Assembly (NCBI GenBank): GCA_964458705.1
Contig: CAYWKD010000011.1
Span: 1 to 64,000, forward strand
Source: JAAUTG01 sp964458705
GTDB taxonomy: Bacteria > Bacteroidota > Bacteroidia > Chitinophagales > Saprospiraceae
DNA length: 64,000 nt
Reading direction: 5' to 3'
This document shows, piece by piece, positions 55,606 through 63,873 of this stretch. The notes under the pieces are model-generated. The model saw only the letters and a list, made by a program, of their open reading frames with translations. It was not told the DNA's origin and did no database searches. Position numbers and translations under genes: made by a program. Position 1 is the first letter of the stretch. The number at the start of each line of letters is the position of its first letter.

Positions 55606-56658
55606 ATGAAGGACTTAAATAAATCTAAAACGGATCAATTTGACTCAAACGGTGTCGGACTAAATAATGGTCATTTTATAGGTTTGCCTTATGAAGAAAC
55701 CGAATCAGCTATTGTCTTAATAGCTGTACCGTGGGATGTTACTGTTTCCTTTGGCTCGGGTACATCCACAGGAGCAAGAAACATTTTAGAATGCTCGGCA
55801 CAGTTAGACTTGTATGATGCTGATGCGCCTGATATTTGGCAGCGTGGAGTTTATCTGCGTCCTATTGATGAAAAATGGTTAACAGAAAACAATGAATTAA
55901 GAATACGCTCTGAACAATACATTCAATTTTTGGAATCGGGCGGACAAGTCAAGGACGAACCTGAGATGCAAGCCACCCTAGATGCTGTAAATCGGACTTG
56001 TGCAGCACTCAAAGATTGGGTCAAGGCAGAGAGTAAGCAATTACTTCAAAAAGGTAAGATTGTAGGTATTGTGGGAGGAGAACACGCTGTTCCACTTGGT
56101 TTTTTAGAAGCCCTTGCAGAGCAGTATGACAGTTTCGGTATTTTACAAATTGATGCTCACAAAGACTTGCGAAAAGCATATGAGGGATTTACTTATTCTC
56201 ATGCTTCTATTTTTCATAATGCAATGAAAATAGAACAAATCCTTAAATTGGTTCAGGTAGGCATAAGAGACTACTGCGATGCAGAACTAGACGTAGTCAA
56301 AAAGTCCGAAGGTCGAATTGCTGTTTTCTACGACCAAGAAATTCGTCGAGCGCAATACAGGGGCGAGTCCTTTCACCAAGTCTGCCAAACAATTATTGAT
56401 GAATTACCGCAACATGTTTACATCAGTTTTGATATTGATGGGCTTGATCCTAAACTTTGCCCTAACACAGGAACGCCTGTGCCTGGGGGATTAGATATCC
56501 AAGAAGCCTTTTACTTATTAAAATTATTAGTTGATAGCGGCAGAACCATTATTGGATTCGATCTTTGTGAAGTTGCTGGTGATGGTAATCAATGGGATGG
56601 CAACGTTGGAGCTAGAATACTATATAAACTCTGTTGTTTGGCTAGTTTGACACACTGA
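55606..56658 (+). CDS. Agmatinase-family ureohydrolase
   Basis: Manganese ureohydrolase related to agmatinase, arginase and formiminoglutamase; it probably makes putrescine from agmatine, feeding the adjacent polyamine genes. All six metal ligands are present: H160 in GGEHAV, D183, H185 and D187 in QIDAHKDLR, and the two aspartates of DIDGLDP near residue 273. YEGFTYSHAS and TGTPVPGGL are conserved. The 350 residues include a somewhat long insert between strands. It is divergent from the carboxynorspermidine dehydrogenase gene across 197 bases. No arginine decarboxylase (speA) is in the window. Confidence 0.88.
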   Translation: MKDLNKSKTDQFDSNGVGLNNGHFIGLPYEETESAIVLIAVPWDVTVSFGSGTSTGARNILECSAQLDLYDADAPDIWQRGVYLRPIDEKWLTENNELRIRSEQYIQFLESGGQVKDEPEMQATLDAVNRTCAALKDWVKAESKQLLQKGKIVGIVGGEHAVPLGFLEALAEQYDSFGILQIDAHKDLRKAYEGFTYSHASIFHNAMKIEQILKLVQVGIRDYCDAELDVVKKSEGRIAVFYDQEIRRAQYRGESFHQVCQTIIDELPQHVYISFDIDGLDPKLCPNTGTPVPGGLDIQEAFYLLKLLVDSGRTIIGFDLCEVAGDGNQWDGNVGARILYKLCCLASLTH

Positions 56659-56675
56659 TTTCATTAAAACTAAAA

Positions 56676-56728
56676 GATTCAAAGTTTAAAGTACCAAATG
56701 CGAGTTTGTAGTCTTTAAACTTTGAATC
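56676..56728. terminator. Convergent-gene hairpin
   Basis: A perfect 16-base inverted repeat, GATTCAAAGTTTAAAG (56676-56691) and CTTTAAACTTTGAATC (56713-56728), with a 21-base loop. It sits between the agmatinase stop (56658) and the lipoprotein stop (56742) and likely terminates both. Confidence 0.75.
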
Positions 56729-56741
56729 ATAAGACTTCTGA

Positions 56742-57158
56742 CTACTTTTCAGCTTCAATTTCCCAGCGTTCCCCTGATACAATTCCAGTTAACTCTAGCT
56801 CATCACCACTCAAATCCATATCGAAATCAATGCGCTCAGAGCTATCAGAAATGCGCAACTCTTTACCACCGTCTCTAACTTCATACTCACCTTCAATGAC
56901 TTCTGTTTGCCCTGTAGAAAAAATAATCGTCCACTTAGTCTCTCCCTGATCGTCGCCTTCGTCGTCAAACTCCAACTCAAAGGAAGTTACTAAAGTACCC
57001 ATCACCTCTACGCCATCTGCAGTAAATGACTTTACATCCCATTCGCCATTCAACTGCTCCGATACCGTAGGTTCATCATCTTCGCAGGAAGCGAAAGTAA
57101 AGACGCTCAAACCGATAGCTAGCATTAAAAATGTGTTTCTAAGATTTAAATGTTTCAT
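56742..57158 (-). CDS. Lipocalin-like small lipoprotein
   Basis: A 138-residue predicted lipoprotein: signal peptide about 1-24, lipobox FASC with lipidated C25. The mature part is acidic and beta-rich, LNGEWDVKSFTADGVEV and FELEFDDEGDDQGETKWTI, which fits the lipocalin-like (DUF4923/lipocalin_4-like) family widespread in Bacteroidota. The ligand is unknown. It is divergent from the ATP-grasp operon; an 8-base palindrome lies in the shared interval. Confidence 0.8.
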   Translation of the reverse strand: MKHLNLRNTFLMLAIGLSVFTFASCEDDEPTVSEQLNGEWDVKSFTADGVEVMGTLVTSFELEFDDEGDDQGETKWTIIFSTGQTEVIEGEYEVRDGGKELRISDSSERIDFDMDLSGDELELTGIVSGERWEIEAEK

Positions 57159-57461
57159 CTTGCAATTTTGAATTAATAGAATTTAGAATATATTTCTCTT
57201 TCATTACTAAGTGTTGCAAAGCCGTAGGATGCCCCCATGTAATTTGATAAATTTTATAGAATTACTGTTTTACAGTAATCACGACAATTTACCAAAAGAA
57301 TGCTTTACTAAAAATATTGCGTAACAATAATTTAATAACTTTAAACTCGCTGAGCTATTGCATTATTCAAAAAATGCTTGCTAATTGCACCCACTTTTTA
57401 TTGGTATAAAGATAATATTTAATTATAGTAACTAATCATTGATTAACTAGATAAATTACTT
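57159..57461. other. Divergent interval with an operator-like palindrome
   Basis: This interval between the lipoprotein gene and the ATP-grasp operon contains a perfect inverted repeat ATTACTGT-TTT-ACAGTAAT at 57261-57279. No clear TAnnTTTG promoter was found. The palindrome may be a transcription factor site controlling one or both genes. Confidence 0.45.
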
Positions 57462-58901
57462 ATGCAAAAGCAAGCTAGGATTATTCACCCAGGGACATTT
57501 GAACCAGATCAGCATTGGTACCCAAAAGCCTTAAATGCTACCATTCATCCATTGGTAAGTTTCTTTCTGAATTTAGATACAGAACGCATTATCAAGCGGT
57601 ACTGCCACCTACATCCTACTGTAAACAAAGACGCGTTGCGAGAATTGCTTCAGTACCGTCCGAAACACTTTATCTGGGCGGGAGCAGACCTTATGCACGT
57701 AACTGACGAAGATGGAAAACGACAAATGGTAGTTATTGAAAATAACTCCTGTCCCTCTGGGCAGAAATCAATGCCTTTAGTGGACGATCATCAGGAAAAG
57801 GGAGGATATAAGTTATTAATGGATCGTACTATAAAGCCTATCCTAGACCAAAAAAAACGAATGATACAGGGCGAACTTGCAGTGATATATGATAAAAACA
57901 TAATGGAGGCATCAGGCTACGCACATGCTATGGCAGATGCTTTTAATGAACCCGTACATTTTGTTCCATTTTACAAAGATACAGTCAACCCACAAGTGCG
58001 TTTTAACGATGAAATTATGTATGTTCAAAATGAACAGCAAGAATGGATACCAATTCGTGCTACCTTTAGATATTTAACGCAACAGCCTTGGAATAGACTC
58101 CCTATTCATAGTAAAACCTATATTCTGAACCCAATTGTAGCTTGCCTTGCAGGCGGGAGAAATAAAATGGTGGCGTCCAAAGCATATAACTTCTTCAATT
58201 CAGAACTTCAAGATGCAGGACTAGAAGTACTAACACCTGAAACGATTTGGGATGTAAGTAAAGTAGAAATTCCACTTTGGGTCAAAAAAATGGGGGGACA
58301 AGCCGTAATTAAGATTCCTTACAGCAATGCTGGACAAGGTGTATTCACCATCGTGAATGAGCAAGAGTTAGAGGCATTTATGCAGCAAGATTTTCATTAC
58401 GAACGATTCATCGTACAGAGCTTAATCGGTAACTATACCTGGAGTTCTACAAGTAGTCGTGGAAGATTATACCACGTCGGCACAATGCCAAGCACTAAAG
58501 GGAATACTTATGTAGCAGATATTCGAGTAATGGTAAGTGCAACCACATCTGGAATTCGGCCATTAGCGGTGTATGCACGCAGAGCTGCAATGCCATTGCT
58601 AAACAAAATTGAAAGCAGCACAGATAGCTGGGCAATGCTCGGCACAAACCTTTCCATCAAAAATGAAGATGGCAGTTGGGGTTCTGATACATCAAGACTA
58701 CTTCTAATGGATAGAAGGGATTTCAACAAACTTGGTGTCGGGCTAGATGACTTAATTGATGCTTATATTCAAACGGTGCTTTCCATGATTGCGATAGATA
58801 AGTTGGCCATTCAGTTTTTCAACTCTAAAAATAAGTTTAGAATGCGCTTATTTAAGTCATTAGACAACGATAAAGCCCTACTAGATGAAATTATGTTATA
58901 A
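57462..58901 (+). CDS. Circularly permuted ATP-grasp ligase
   Basis: Predicted amide- or peptide-bond forming ligase of 479 residues. The motif order is permuted: the ATP-grasp metal-site block GADLMHVTDEDGK then VVIENNSCPSGQKSMP (about 74-105) precedes NPIVACLAGGRNKM (223-236), the nucleotide-binding lysine region VIKIPYSNAGQGVFTI (282-297), and DIRVMVSA (353-360). This is the arrangement of circularly permuted ATP-grasp proteins. The C-terminal part has further helices (LLMDRRDFNKLGVGLDDLIDAYIQ). The substrate is unknown. It is first in an operon with a second, conventional ATP-grasp ligase 30 bases downstream, an AstE-like deacylase and an MscS channel. ATP-grasp assignment is by motif, so moderately confident. 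Confidence 0.8.
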   Translation: MQKQARIIHPGTFEPDQHWYPKALNATIHPLVSFFLNLDTERIIKRYCHLHPTVNKDALRELLQYRPKHFIWAGADLMHVTDEDGKRQMVVIENNSCPSGQKSMPLVDDHQEKGGYKLLMDRTIKPILDQKKRMIQGELAVIYDKNIMEASGYAHAMADAFNEPVHFVPFYKDTVNPQVRFNDEIMYVQNEQQEWIPIRATFRYLTQQPWNRLPIHSKTYILNPIVACLAGGRNKMVASKAYNFFNSELQDAGLEVLTPETIWDVSKVEIPLWVKKMGGQAVIKIPYSNAGQGVFTIVNEQELEAFMQQDFHYERFIVQSLIGNYTWSSTSSRGRLYHVGTMPSTKGNTYVADIRVMVSATTSGIRPLAVYARRAAMPLLNKIESSTDSWAMLGTNLSIKNEDGSWGSDTSRLLLMDRRDFNKLGVGLDDLIDAYIQTVLSMIAIDKLAIQFFNSKNKFRMRLFKSLDNDKALLDEIML

Positions 58902-58931
58902 GACTTCTAGTCGTCAGCACATTTATCATAT

Positions 58932-59933
58932 ATGGTTAAGTATAAAATACTTATTCTAACAGATCATTCAGTGCATAGCAAAGAAAATTCAGTTTATGAC
59001 TTAGCAAATGCGCTGAGAAGACATCCAAAAGCAAGTTGCTTGCATGTTGCAAGTAGAGGCAATACACTCAATAGTGGCTTATTCTTTGATTTCAATTCTA
59101 CTGATCTCGAAGTATTCGAGGTCAAAAAGAATATGAATTATCAAAGAAGTGGTAAGCAATTCTTAGTTCGTAATCTTCCTGCTAATTTGCTTGATTATGA
59201 CGTGCTGCTATTGAGATTGCCTCGACCCATTCCGAAGGGATTTTTTGATTATTTAGCTAATCAATTTAATCCAAGACCTATTATCAACAATCCAAAAGGT
59301 ATAGAAGAAGTCGGTAGTAAGGCATTTTTATTAAATTTCCCTTCTATCATTCCTCCTTCAAAGCTATGTCGTACCTTGGAAGAAATTAAGTCTTTTGGTG
59401 AGCAATTTCCAATTGTACTAAAACCAGTAGAAAACTATGGAGGAAAGGGAATAATTCGATTAGAAAATGGATTCATCTTCGAAAAGGATCAGCAATTTCC
59501 GCTTGATACTTACAAACCGATGCTTTTAAAACAACTAAAGGAAGGAGGTTATCTAGCTATGCAATTTCTCAAAAATGTATCGCAAGGCGATAAGAGAATA
59601 GTAGTAGTGGATGGTCAAGTAGTAGGAGCTTCCTTACGATTGCCACCAAAAGATTCTTGGCTTTGCAATGCAGCACAGGGAGGAAGCTCGCACTTTGCTC
59701 AAGTAGATGAACAAGAATTAGATATGACGCAACTCATTAGCGAAAAAGTTAAACCTAAAGGTATCGTTGTTTTGGGTATAGACACTCTTGTCAACGATGA
59801 TGGTAAACGTATACTATCAGAAATCAACACCTTAAGTGTGGGTGGAATTAAACAAATTGCTAAACTATCTAAGCAACCTTTGGTAGAAAAAACTGCTGAT
59901 CTAATAATGGGTTATATCTCCAAAAACTACTGA
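58932..59933 (+). CDS. GshB/RimK-like ATP-grasp ligase
   Basis: Predicted ATP-dependent amide ligase of the glutathione synthetase (GshB) fold, 333 residues. The N-terminal Rossmann-like domain has VVLLRLPRPIPKGFFDYLA-type features (about 91-110), the linker IINNPKGIEEVGSKAFLLNFPSI is GshB-like (about 117-139), the ATP-grasp lysine is K164 in IVLKPVENYGGKGI, GDKRIVVVDGQVVGASLR is near 219-236, and the metal site EINTLSVGGI is near 297-306. It could join an amino acid to an acyl or peptidyl partner. No GshA is encoded nearby, so glutathione itself is not implied. Confidence 0.83.
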   Translation: MVKYKILILTDHSVHSKENSVYDLANALRRHPKASCLHVASRGNTLNSGLFFDFNSTDLEVFEVKKNMNYQRSGKQFLVRNLPANLLDYDVLLLRLPRPIPKGFFDYLANQFNPRPIINNPKGIEEVGSKAFLLNFPSIIPPSKLCRTLEEIKSFGEQFPIVLKPVENYGGKGIIRLENGFIFEKDQQFPLDTYKPMLLKQLKEGGYLAMQFLKNVSQGDKRIVVVDGQVVGASLRLPPKDSWLCNAAQGGSSHFAQVDEQELDMTQLISEKVKPKGIVVLGIDTLVNDDGKRILSEINTLSVGGIKQIAKLSKQPLVEKTADLIMGYISKNY

Positions 59934-60025
59934 TGCTAACTTATGGACGAAACAAATACTACTCAAAATGGTAGCACAGTCAAATTCAAAAACAGACTAG
60001 TGCACTAAATACCGATTTCCGGTAG

Positions 60026-61039
60026 ATGATACACAGAAAAATTAAACTTAAGTACAAAATGATTATTAACGAACATCAGGATACTCCTGTCATCAAATAC
60101 TTAGACATTCAGCAATGCCCCAAAGGAAAAATCTCGAGATATTTTATTCGATTGGTTGCTGACGGTATGGGCTTGCCCATTTATGTTCCCTTGATGGTTG
60201 CTAGAGGTAATCAACCAGGCGTAAACGTAGGAATTGTAGCAGCTACTCACGGCAATGAATTGAATGGAGTACCCGTAATTCAACGACTTTTCAAGGAAAT
60301 CGAGAAAGAAATTGATAGCATCAGGGGAACGATTATTGGTGTGCCTGTAATAAACGTACCAGGATTTCTACTAATGCAGCGAAAATTTAACGATGATATA
60401 GATTTAAACCGTATTATGCCAGGAAAATCAGATGGCAACACGAGTCAAGTGTATGCTTATCGCGTAGCCGACAGAATTATATCGCAATTCGACTACCTTT
60501 TAGATTTACACACAGCTAGTTTTGGACGGATCAACTCCTACTACATCCGAGCTAATATAGATGATCCTGAAACAGCAAAACTGGCGCAATTACAAAATGC
60601 TCAAATCATTCTAAATAGCCCAGCTCCTGATCAGACAGTCAGAGGAGTATTCCAAGCGAATGGTGGTAAAGCAATCACCTTCGAGGTAGGTGACCCTAAC
60701 AAATTCCAACGAAAACTCATCCGGTCAGGTTTGGAAGGCATCAACAATACACTCGTTTACTTAAATGTGCTTGATGGAGAGCTCATTGAAGCCCAGCAGC
60801 CACCAGTTATTTGTGACCGTTCCTACTGGATTTATACAGACAAAGGAGGCGTACTACAAGTATTACCCAATGTGGCTGAGAAAGTAAGAAAAGGAGAACG
60901 CATTGCAATATTAAGAAATATCTTTGGGGACATTTGCAAAGAATACTTTGCTCCTGAAGACGGTATTGTTATTGGGAAAAGCAACCATCCCGTCTCCCAA
61001 ACAGGAAGTAGAATATTGCATTTAGGTATTATTCAATAA
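60026..61039 (+). CDS. AstE/AspA-like zinc deacylase (M14-like)
   Basis: Zinc-dependent hydrolase of the succinylglutamate desuccinylase / aspartoacylase family, 337 residues. Zinc ligands are H75 and E78 in AATHGNELNGV and H162 in LDLHTASFGR; DLNR near 126-129 and the catalytic E220 in ITFEVGD complete the site. A C-terminal beta-domain follows (TDKGGVLQVLPNVAEKVRKGERIAIL-like residues). It would remove an acyl or aminoacyl group from an amide-linked substrate, perhaps trimming or recycling the product of the two ligases upstream. Two starts are possible (60026 or 60059, MIINEHQD); the latter has a more A-rich upstream context. Confidence 0.85.
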   Translation: MIHRKIKLKYKMIINEHQDTPVIKYLDIQQCPKGKISRYFIRLVADGMGLPIYVPLMVARGNQPGVNVGIVAATHGNELNGVPVIQRLFKEIEKEIDSIRGTIIGVPVINVPGFLLMQRKFNDDIDLNRIMPGKSDGNTSQVYAYRVADRIISQFDYLLDLHTASFGRINSYYIRANIDDPETAKLAQLQNAQIILNSPAPDQTVRGVFQANGGKAITFEVGDPNKFQRKLIRSGLEGINNTLVYLNVLDGELIEAQQPPVICDRSYWIYTDKGGVLQVLPNVAEKVRKGERIAILRNIFGDICKEYFAPEDGIVIGKSNHPVSQTGSRILHLGIIQ

Positions 61040-61075
61040 ACAATTCTATATCACCATTATTTACTCGCACTATTC

Positions 61076-61927
61076 ATGAAGGAATTTTGGAACACTAATG
61101 CAGCGTTTATTCAAAACATAGGTATTTCCATACTAATTGTGTTAGCCACCTTCTTTGTAGGTTGGCTGGTAAGTAGGTTTTTAAATCAATTAGTCAAACG
61201 CTCCACAGCAGCTATTCAAGTTGATCCGACTAATTATCATTTCATTCGCCATTTACTAGTGGCCATTATTTACATAATAGGAATTTCGGCGGCAGTTTAT
61301 CAAGTCGAAAATTTGAGGCAACTTACCACTTCTTTACTGGCAGGTGCTGGAATATTGGCAGTAGCAGTAGGTTTTGCTTCTCAACACGCACTAAGTAATA
61401 TCATCAGTGGTTTTTTTATCATACTTTTCAAGCCCTTTAGAATCAATGATAGAATAGCCATTAAAGACAATACATTGTCTGGAGTTATTGAAGACATTAC
61501 ATTAAGGCACGTAGTTATAAGGGACTACGAAAATAGGAGAATAATCGTACCAAATTCTATTATCAGCAATGAGATTATTATTAATGCAGATTTCAACGAT
61601 GAAACTATCTGCAAATGGATAGAAGTTAGTATTAGCTATGAGAGTGATTTAGAAAAAGCAAAAGCGATTATAGCAGAGGAGATTGTAAAACACCCACTAC
61701 ACATTGACAATAGAAGCGAAGAAGATAAACAAGCTGGAAAGCCCGAAGTTACTGTTAGAGTAATCAAATGGGGAGATTATTTTTTACAACTGCGAGGATG
61801 GGCATGGGCTAGAAATCAAGCAGATGCCTTCGTACTTGGCTGCGACTTATTGGAATCATTAAAAAAACGCTTTGACAAAGAAAGGATAAATATTCCCTAT
61901 CCTCATATCACACTGACTAATAAATAA
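61076..61927 (+). CDS. MscS-family mechanosensitive channel
   Basis: Small-conductance mechanosensitive channel, 283 residues. It has three N-terminal membrane helices (about 14-33, 56-80 and 85-113), with TM3 carrying the glycine/alanine-rich pore pattern LLAGAGILAVAVGFASQHALSNIISG, then the beta-domain FKPFRINDRIAIKDNTLSGVIEDI near 120-145 and the C-terminal cage. It opens under hypo-osmotic stress to release solutes. Its place 36 bases after the deacylase in the ligase operon suggests a link between the unknown metabolite and osmotic adaptation. Confidence 0.92.
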   Translation: MKEFWNTNAAFIQNIGISILIVLATFFVGWLVSRFLNQLVKRSTAAIQVDPTNYHFIRHLLVAIIYIIGISAAVYQVENLRQLTTSLLAGAGILAVAVGFASQHALSNIISGFFIILFKPFRINDRIAIKDNTLSGVIEDITLRHVVIRDYENRRIIVPNSIISNEIIINADFNDETICKWIEVSISYESDLEKAKAIIAEEIVKHPLHIDNRSEEDKQAGKPEVTVRVIKWGDYFLQLRGWAWARNQADAFVLGCDLLESLKKRFDKERINIPYPHITLTNK

Positions 61928-62058
61928 AAGACACTAGTTTGAAGCAACCTTAAATACCTTATGTAATAACGGAAATTTCCAAATCCCTCATCTCAAATCA
62001 AACAGATGTGAGTTGTCATTTAAATGCTAAGTAGCTACGGTCTTTATACTTTTTCATC

Positions 62059-62071
62059 ATTGACAGTCAAT
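62059..62071. promoter_or_regulatory. Operator-like palindrome upstream of the endonuclease gene
   Basis: ATTGAC-A-GTCAAT is a perfect 6-base-arm palindrome with one central base, about 40 bases before the -7 box candidate of the endonuclease gene. It is a possible regulator site, although short. Confidence 0.3.
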
Positions 62072-62111
62072 TGAAAATTATTCTTTCACAAAAAGGAATA
62101 ACATAATTCCA

Positions 62112-62119
62112 TATCTTTG
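62112..62119 (+). promoter_or_regulatory. Candidate -7 box for the endonuclease gene
   Basis: TATCTTTG fits TAnnTTTG 32 bases before the ATG at 62151, with no clear -33 TTG. Its position supports the 62151 start over the TTG at 62130, which lies close to the expected transcription start. Confidence 0.4.
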
Positions 62120-62150
62120 ACAATGTTATTTGATAAAACACATAAGAGTT

Positions 62151-63044
62151 ATGACTAAGACACTGACACTAGACTTAAAACACCTCCATGAATCCACTAG
62201 ACAAATTTTAATTATTTGCTTACTAGCAGCTACGCTGGTAAGTTGCTCTTTTTTCGAGGAAGAAGTTATCCCAATTCTTGAGGATAATTCTAACTCTGGA
62301 TTAACCTTTGGAAATCCTACTAATGCCGAAGAAAGTTTTCTATCGGCTGATAATTTTTTAATCGACCGCTCTCAATATACTGTTTCTTACAATAATACCA
62401 AGGGGATTCCCAACTGGGTTAGTTGGCATCTTGATCGTTCTTGGATAGGAAGTGCTCAACGTTCCGAGTCTTTTTTATCTGACAAAATCTTACCGAGTGA
62501 TTGGGACAGAGTTACTTCCACCGATTACACGGGTAGTGGATTTGATAGAGGGCACAACTGTCCCTCAGCAGATAGGACGAGATCAGCAGAGGATAATGAA
62601 GCTACTTTTTTTATGACTAATATTATCCCGCAAGCTCCCAAGCAAAATAGAGGACCTTGGAAGGAGCTAGAAGAATTTTCCAGAGATTTAGTTTTCGATG
62701 GCAATGAACTATACATCACAATGGGCAATTTCGGCATTGGAGGCGAAGGCAGTAGAGGTTTTAGGGAAGTGATTGGTAAAGATGAACGCGTTGCTGTTCC
62801 GCAATATGTTTGGAAAATAATCGTAGTGCTGCCCGAAGGAGATAACGACCTTTTGCGAGTAGATGAGCAAACTAGAGTGATCGCTGTACTGATGGAAAAT
62901 AACGATATAGACTTCGATGAATGGTATGAGTATCGAGTTAGTGTAGACGAAATAGAGGATGCTGTGGGGTATGATTTGCTATCTGAATTGCCATTCTTTG
63001 TACAAGAAGCTCTAGAGGGAAAAATAGATGATGGTCCAGTATAG
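62151..63044 (+). CDS. DNA/RNA non-specific endonuclease, lipoprotein
   Basis: Predicted exported nuclease of the DNA/RNA non-specific endonuclease (NUC1/EndA-like, beta-beta-alpha-metal) family. I start at the ATG at 62151, giving 297 residues, rather than the TTG at 62130. The signal sequence ends near LVSC with lipidated cysteine about residue 31, so it is a lipoprotein. The catalytic motif DRGHNCPSADRT (DRGH signature) lies near the middle of the protein, followed by NIIPQAPKQNRGPWKELEE with the metal-binding asparagine. Surface-bound, it would degrade extracellular nucleic acids for phosphate or nucleotide nutrition or biofilm remodelling. Confidence 0.9.
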   Translation: MTKTLTLDLKHLHESTRQILIICLLAATLVSCSFFEEEVIPILEDNSNSGLTFGNPTNAEESFLSADNFLIDRSQYTVSYNNTKGIPNWVSWHLDRSWIGSAQRSESFLSDKILPSDWDRVTSTDYTGSGFDRGHNCPSADRTRSAEDNEATFFMTNIIPQAPKQNRGPWKELEEFSRDLVFDGNELYITMGNFGIGGEGSRGFREVIGKDERVAVPQYVWKIIVVLPEGDNDLLRVDEQTRVIAVLMENNDIDFDEWYEYRVSVDEIEDAVGYDLLSELPFFVQEALEGKIDDGPV

Positions 63045-63144
63045 GGTTTGGTAATAAAGAAGAGTAACTTGTACTCATTATCAAGTCTAAAGGAAAGCGA
63101 GACATATAAATTATCATTTATTTCAAACATAAAATTAACTTAAC

Positions 63145-63774
63145 ATGCTAAAACGTATTCTTATAGTAGCTATGAGCGTTACCGTTGCATTGAGTGTTTC
63201 GGGTTGCAGATGGGAAACTACCAAAACAGCCATCAAGCATGGCGACGTGCTCAAATCATCCATAGAGTCCTTTGAGAAAAATCGGCAAAAATTATCAGAA
63301 AAAGTAGTAAAGAGTTTAGAAACAGCAGGAAAAGAACTCGCTTCTGAAAATCCGAACTTAGAAGATACTTCTAAAGATTTTGAAAAGGAATGGACGGGCA
63401 TCCAAAAACGATATGATAAATTAAAAGATGACTTTGCTAAAGTGGGGGAAAGCTCAGATAACTACTTCAATCAATTAGAAGAACTGAGCAGCGGAATCAA
63501 TAACGAAACCCTACGCAAGGAAGAATTGGCAAAGAACAAAGAACTGGAACAACGTTGGCAGAAAACGTACCAGCAAGCTGCTATAAATATTGAAAAAGTA
63601 ACAGCAGTACTAGAATCTGGCAATGATTTTCACCGAGTGTTAGTTGCTTCTAGCATTCGTCAAAAGTTAGATCAAAACGTAGAAGAACTGAATCGAATCG
63701 CAGTGCAAGCCAAAGAATTATTAGCAGATTTAGAATCCTTTACGGAAGAGGGAAGGAAGTTAGTTCAAGGGTAA
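63145..63774 (+). CDS. DUF2959-like lipoprotein
   Basis: A 209-residue predicted lipoprotein: signal peptide about 1-20, lipobox VSGC, lipidated C21. The mature part is almost wholly helical with coiled-coil features (KLSEKVVKSLETAGKELA, QKLDQNVEELNRIAVQAKELLADLESF) and resembles DUF2959 proteins. The function is unknown; a periplasmic coiled-coil role is likely. It lies 100 bases after the endonuclease gene and may have its own promoter. Confidence 0.75.
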   Translation: MLKRILIVAMSVTVALSVSGCRWETTKTAIKHGDVLKSSIESFEKNRQKLSEKVVKSLETAGKELASENPNLEDTSKDFEKEWTGIQKRYDKLKDDFAKVGESSDNYFNQLEELSSGINNETLRKEELAKNKELEQRWQKTYQQAAINIEKVTAVLESGNDFHRVLVASSIRQKLDQNVEELNRIAVQAKELLADLESFTEEGRKLVQG

Positions 63775-63796
63775 TTCTTCTTCAGTAATAAGGCAA

Positions 63797-63828
63797 GATT
63801 TTCAAAGCCCTTGAGGGCTTTGAAAATC
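63797..63828. terminator. Bidirectional terminator hairpin
   Basis: Perfect 14-base inverted repeat GATTTTCAAAGCCC (63797-63810) and GGGCTTTGAAAATC (63815-63828) with loop TTGA. It lies between the DUF2959-like gene and the converging M42 peptidase gene. Confidence 0.8.
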
Positions 63829-63873
63829 AATACTTTGTATCTTCCAATTAAGTCGTAATAGGTGTGCAATCCT

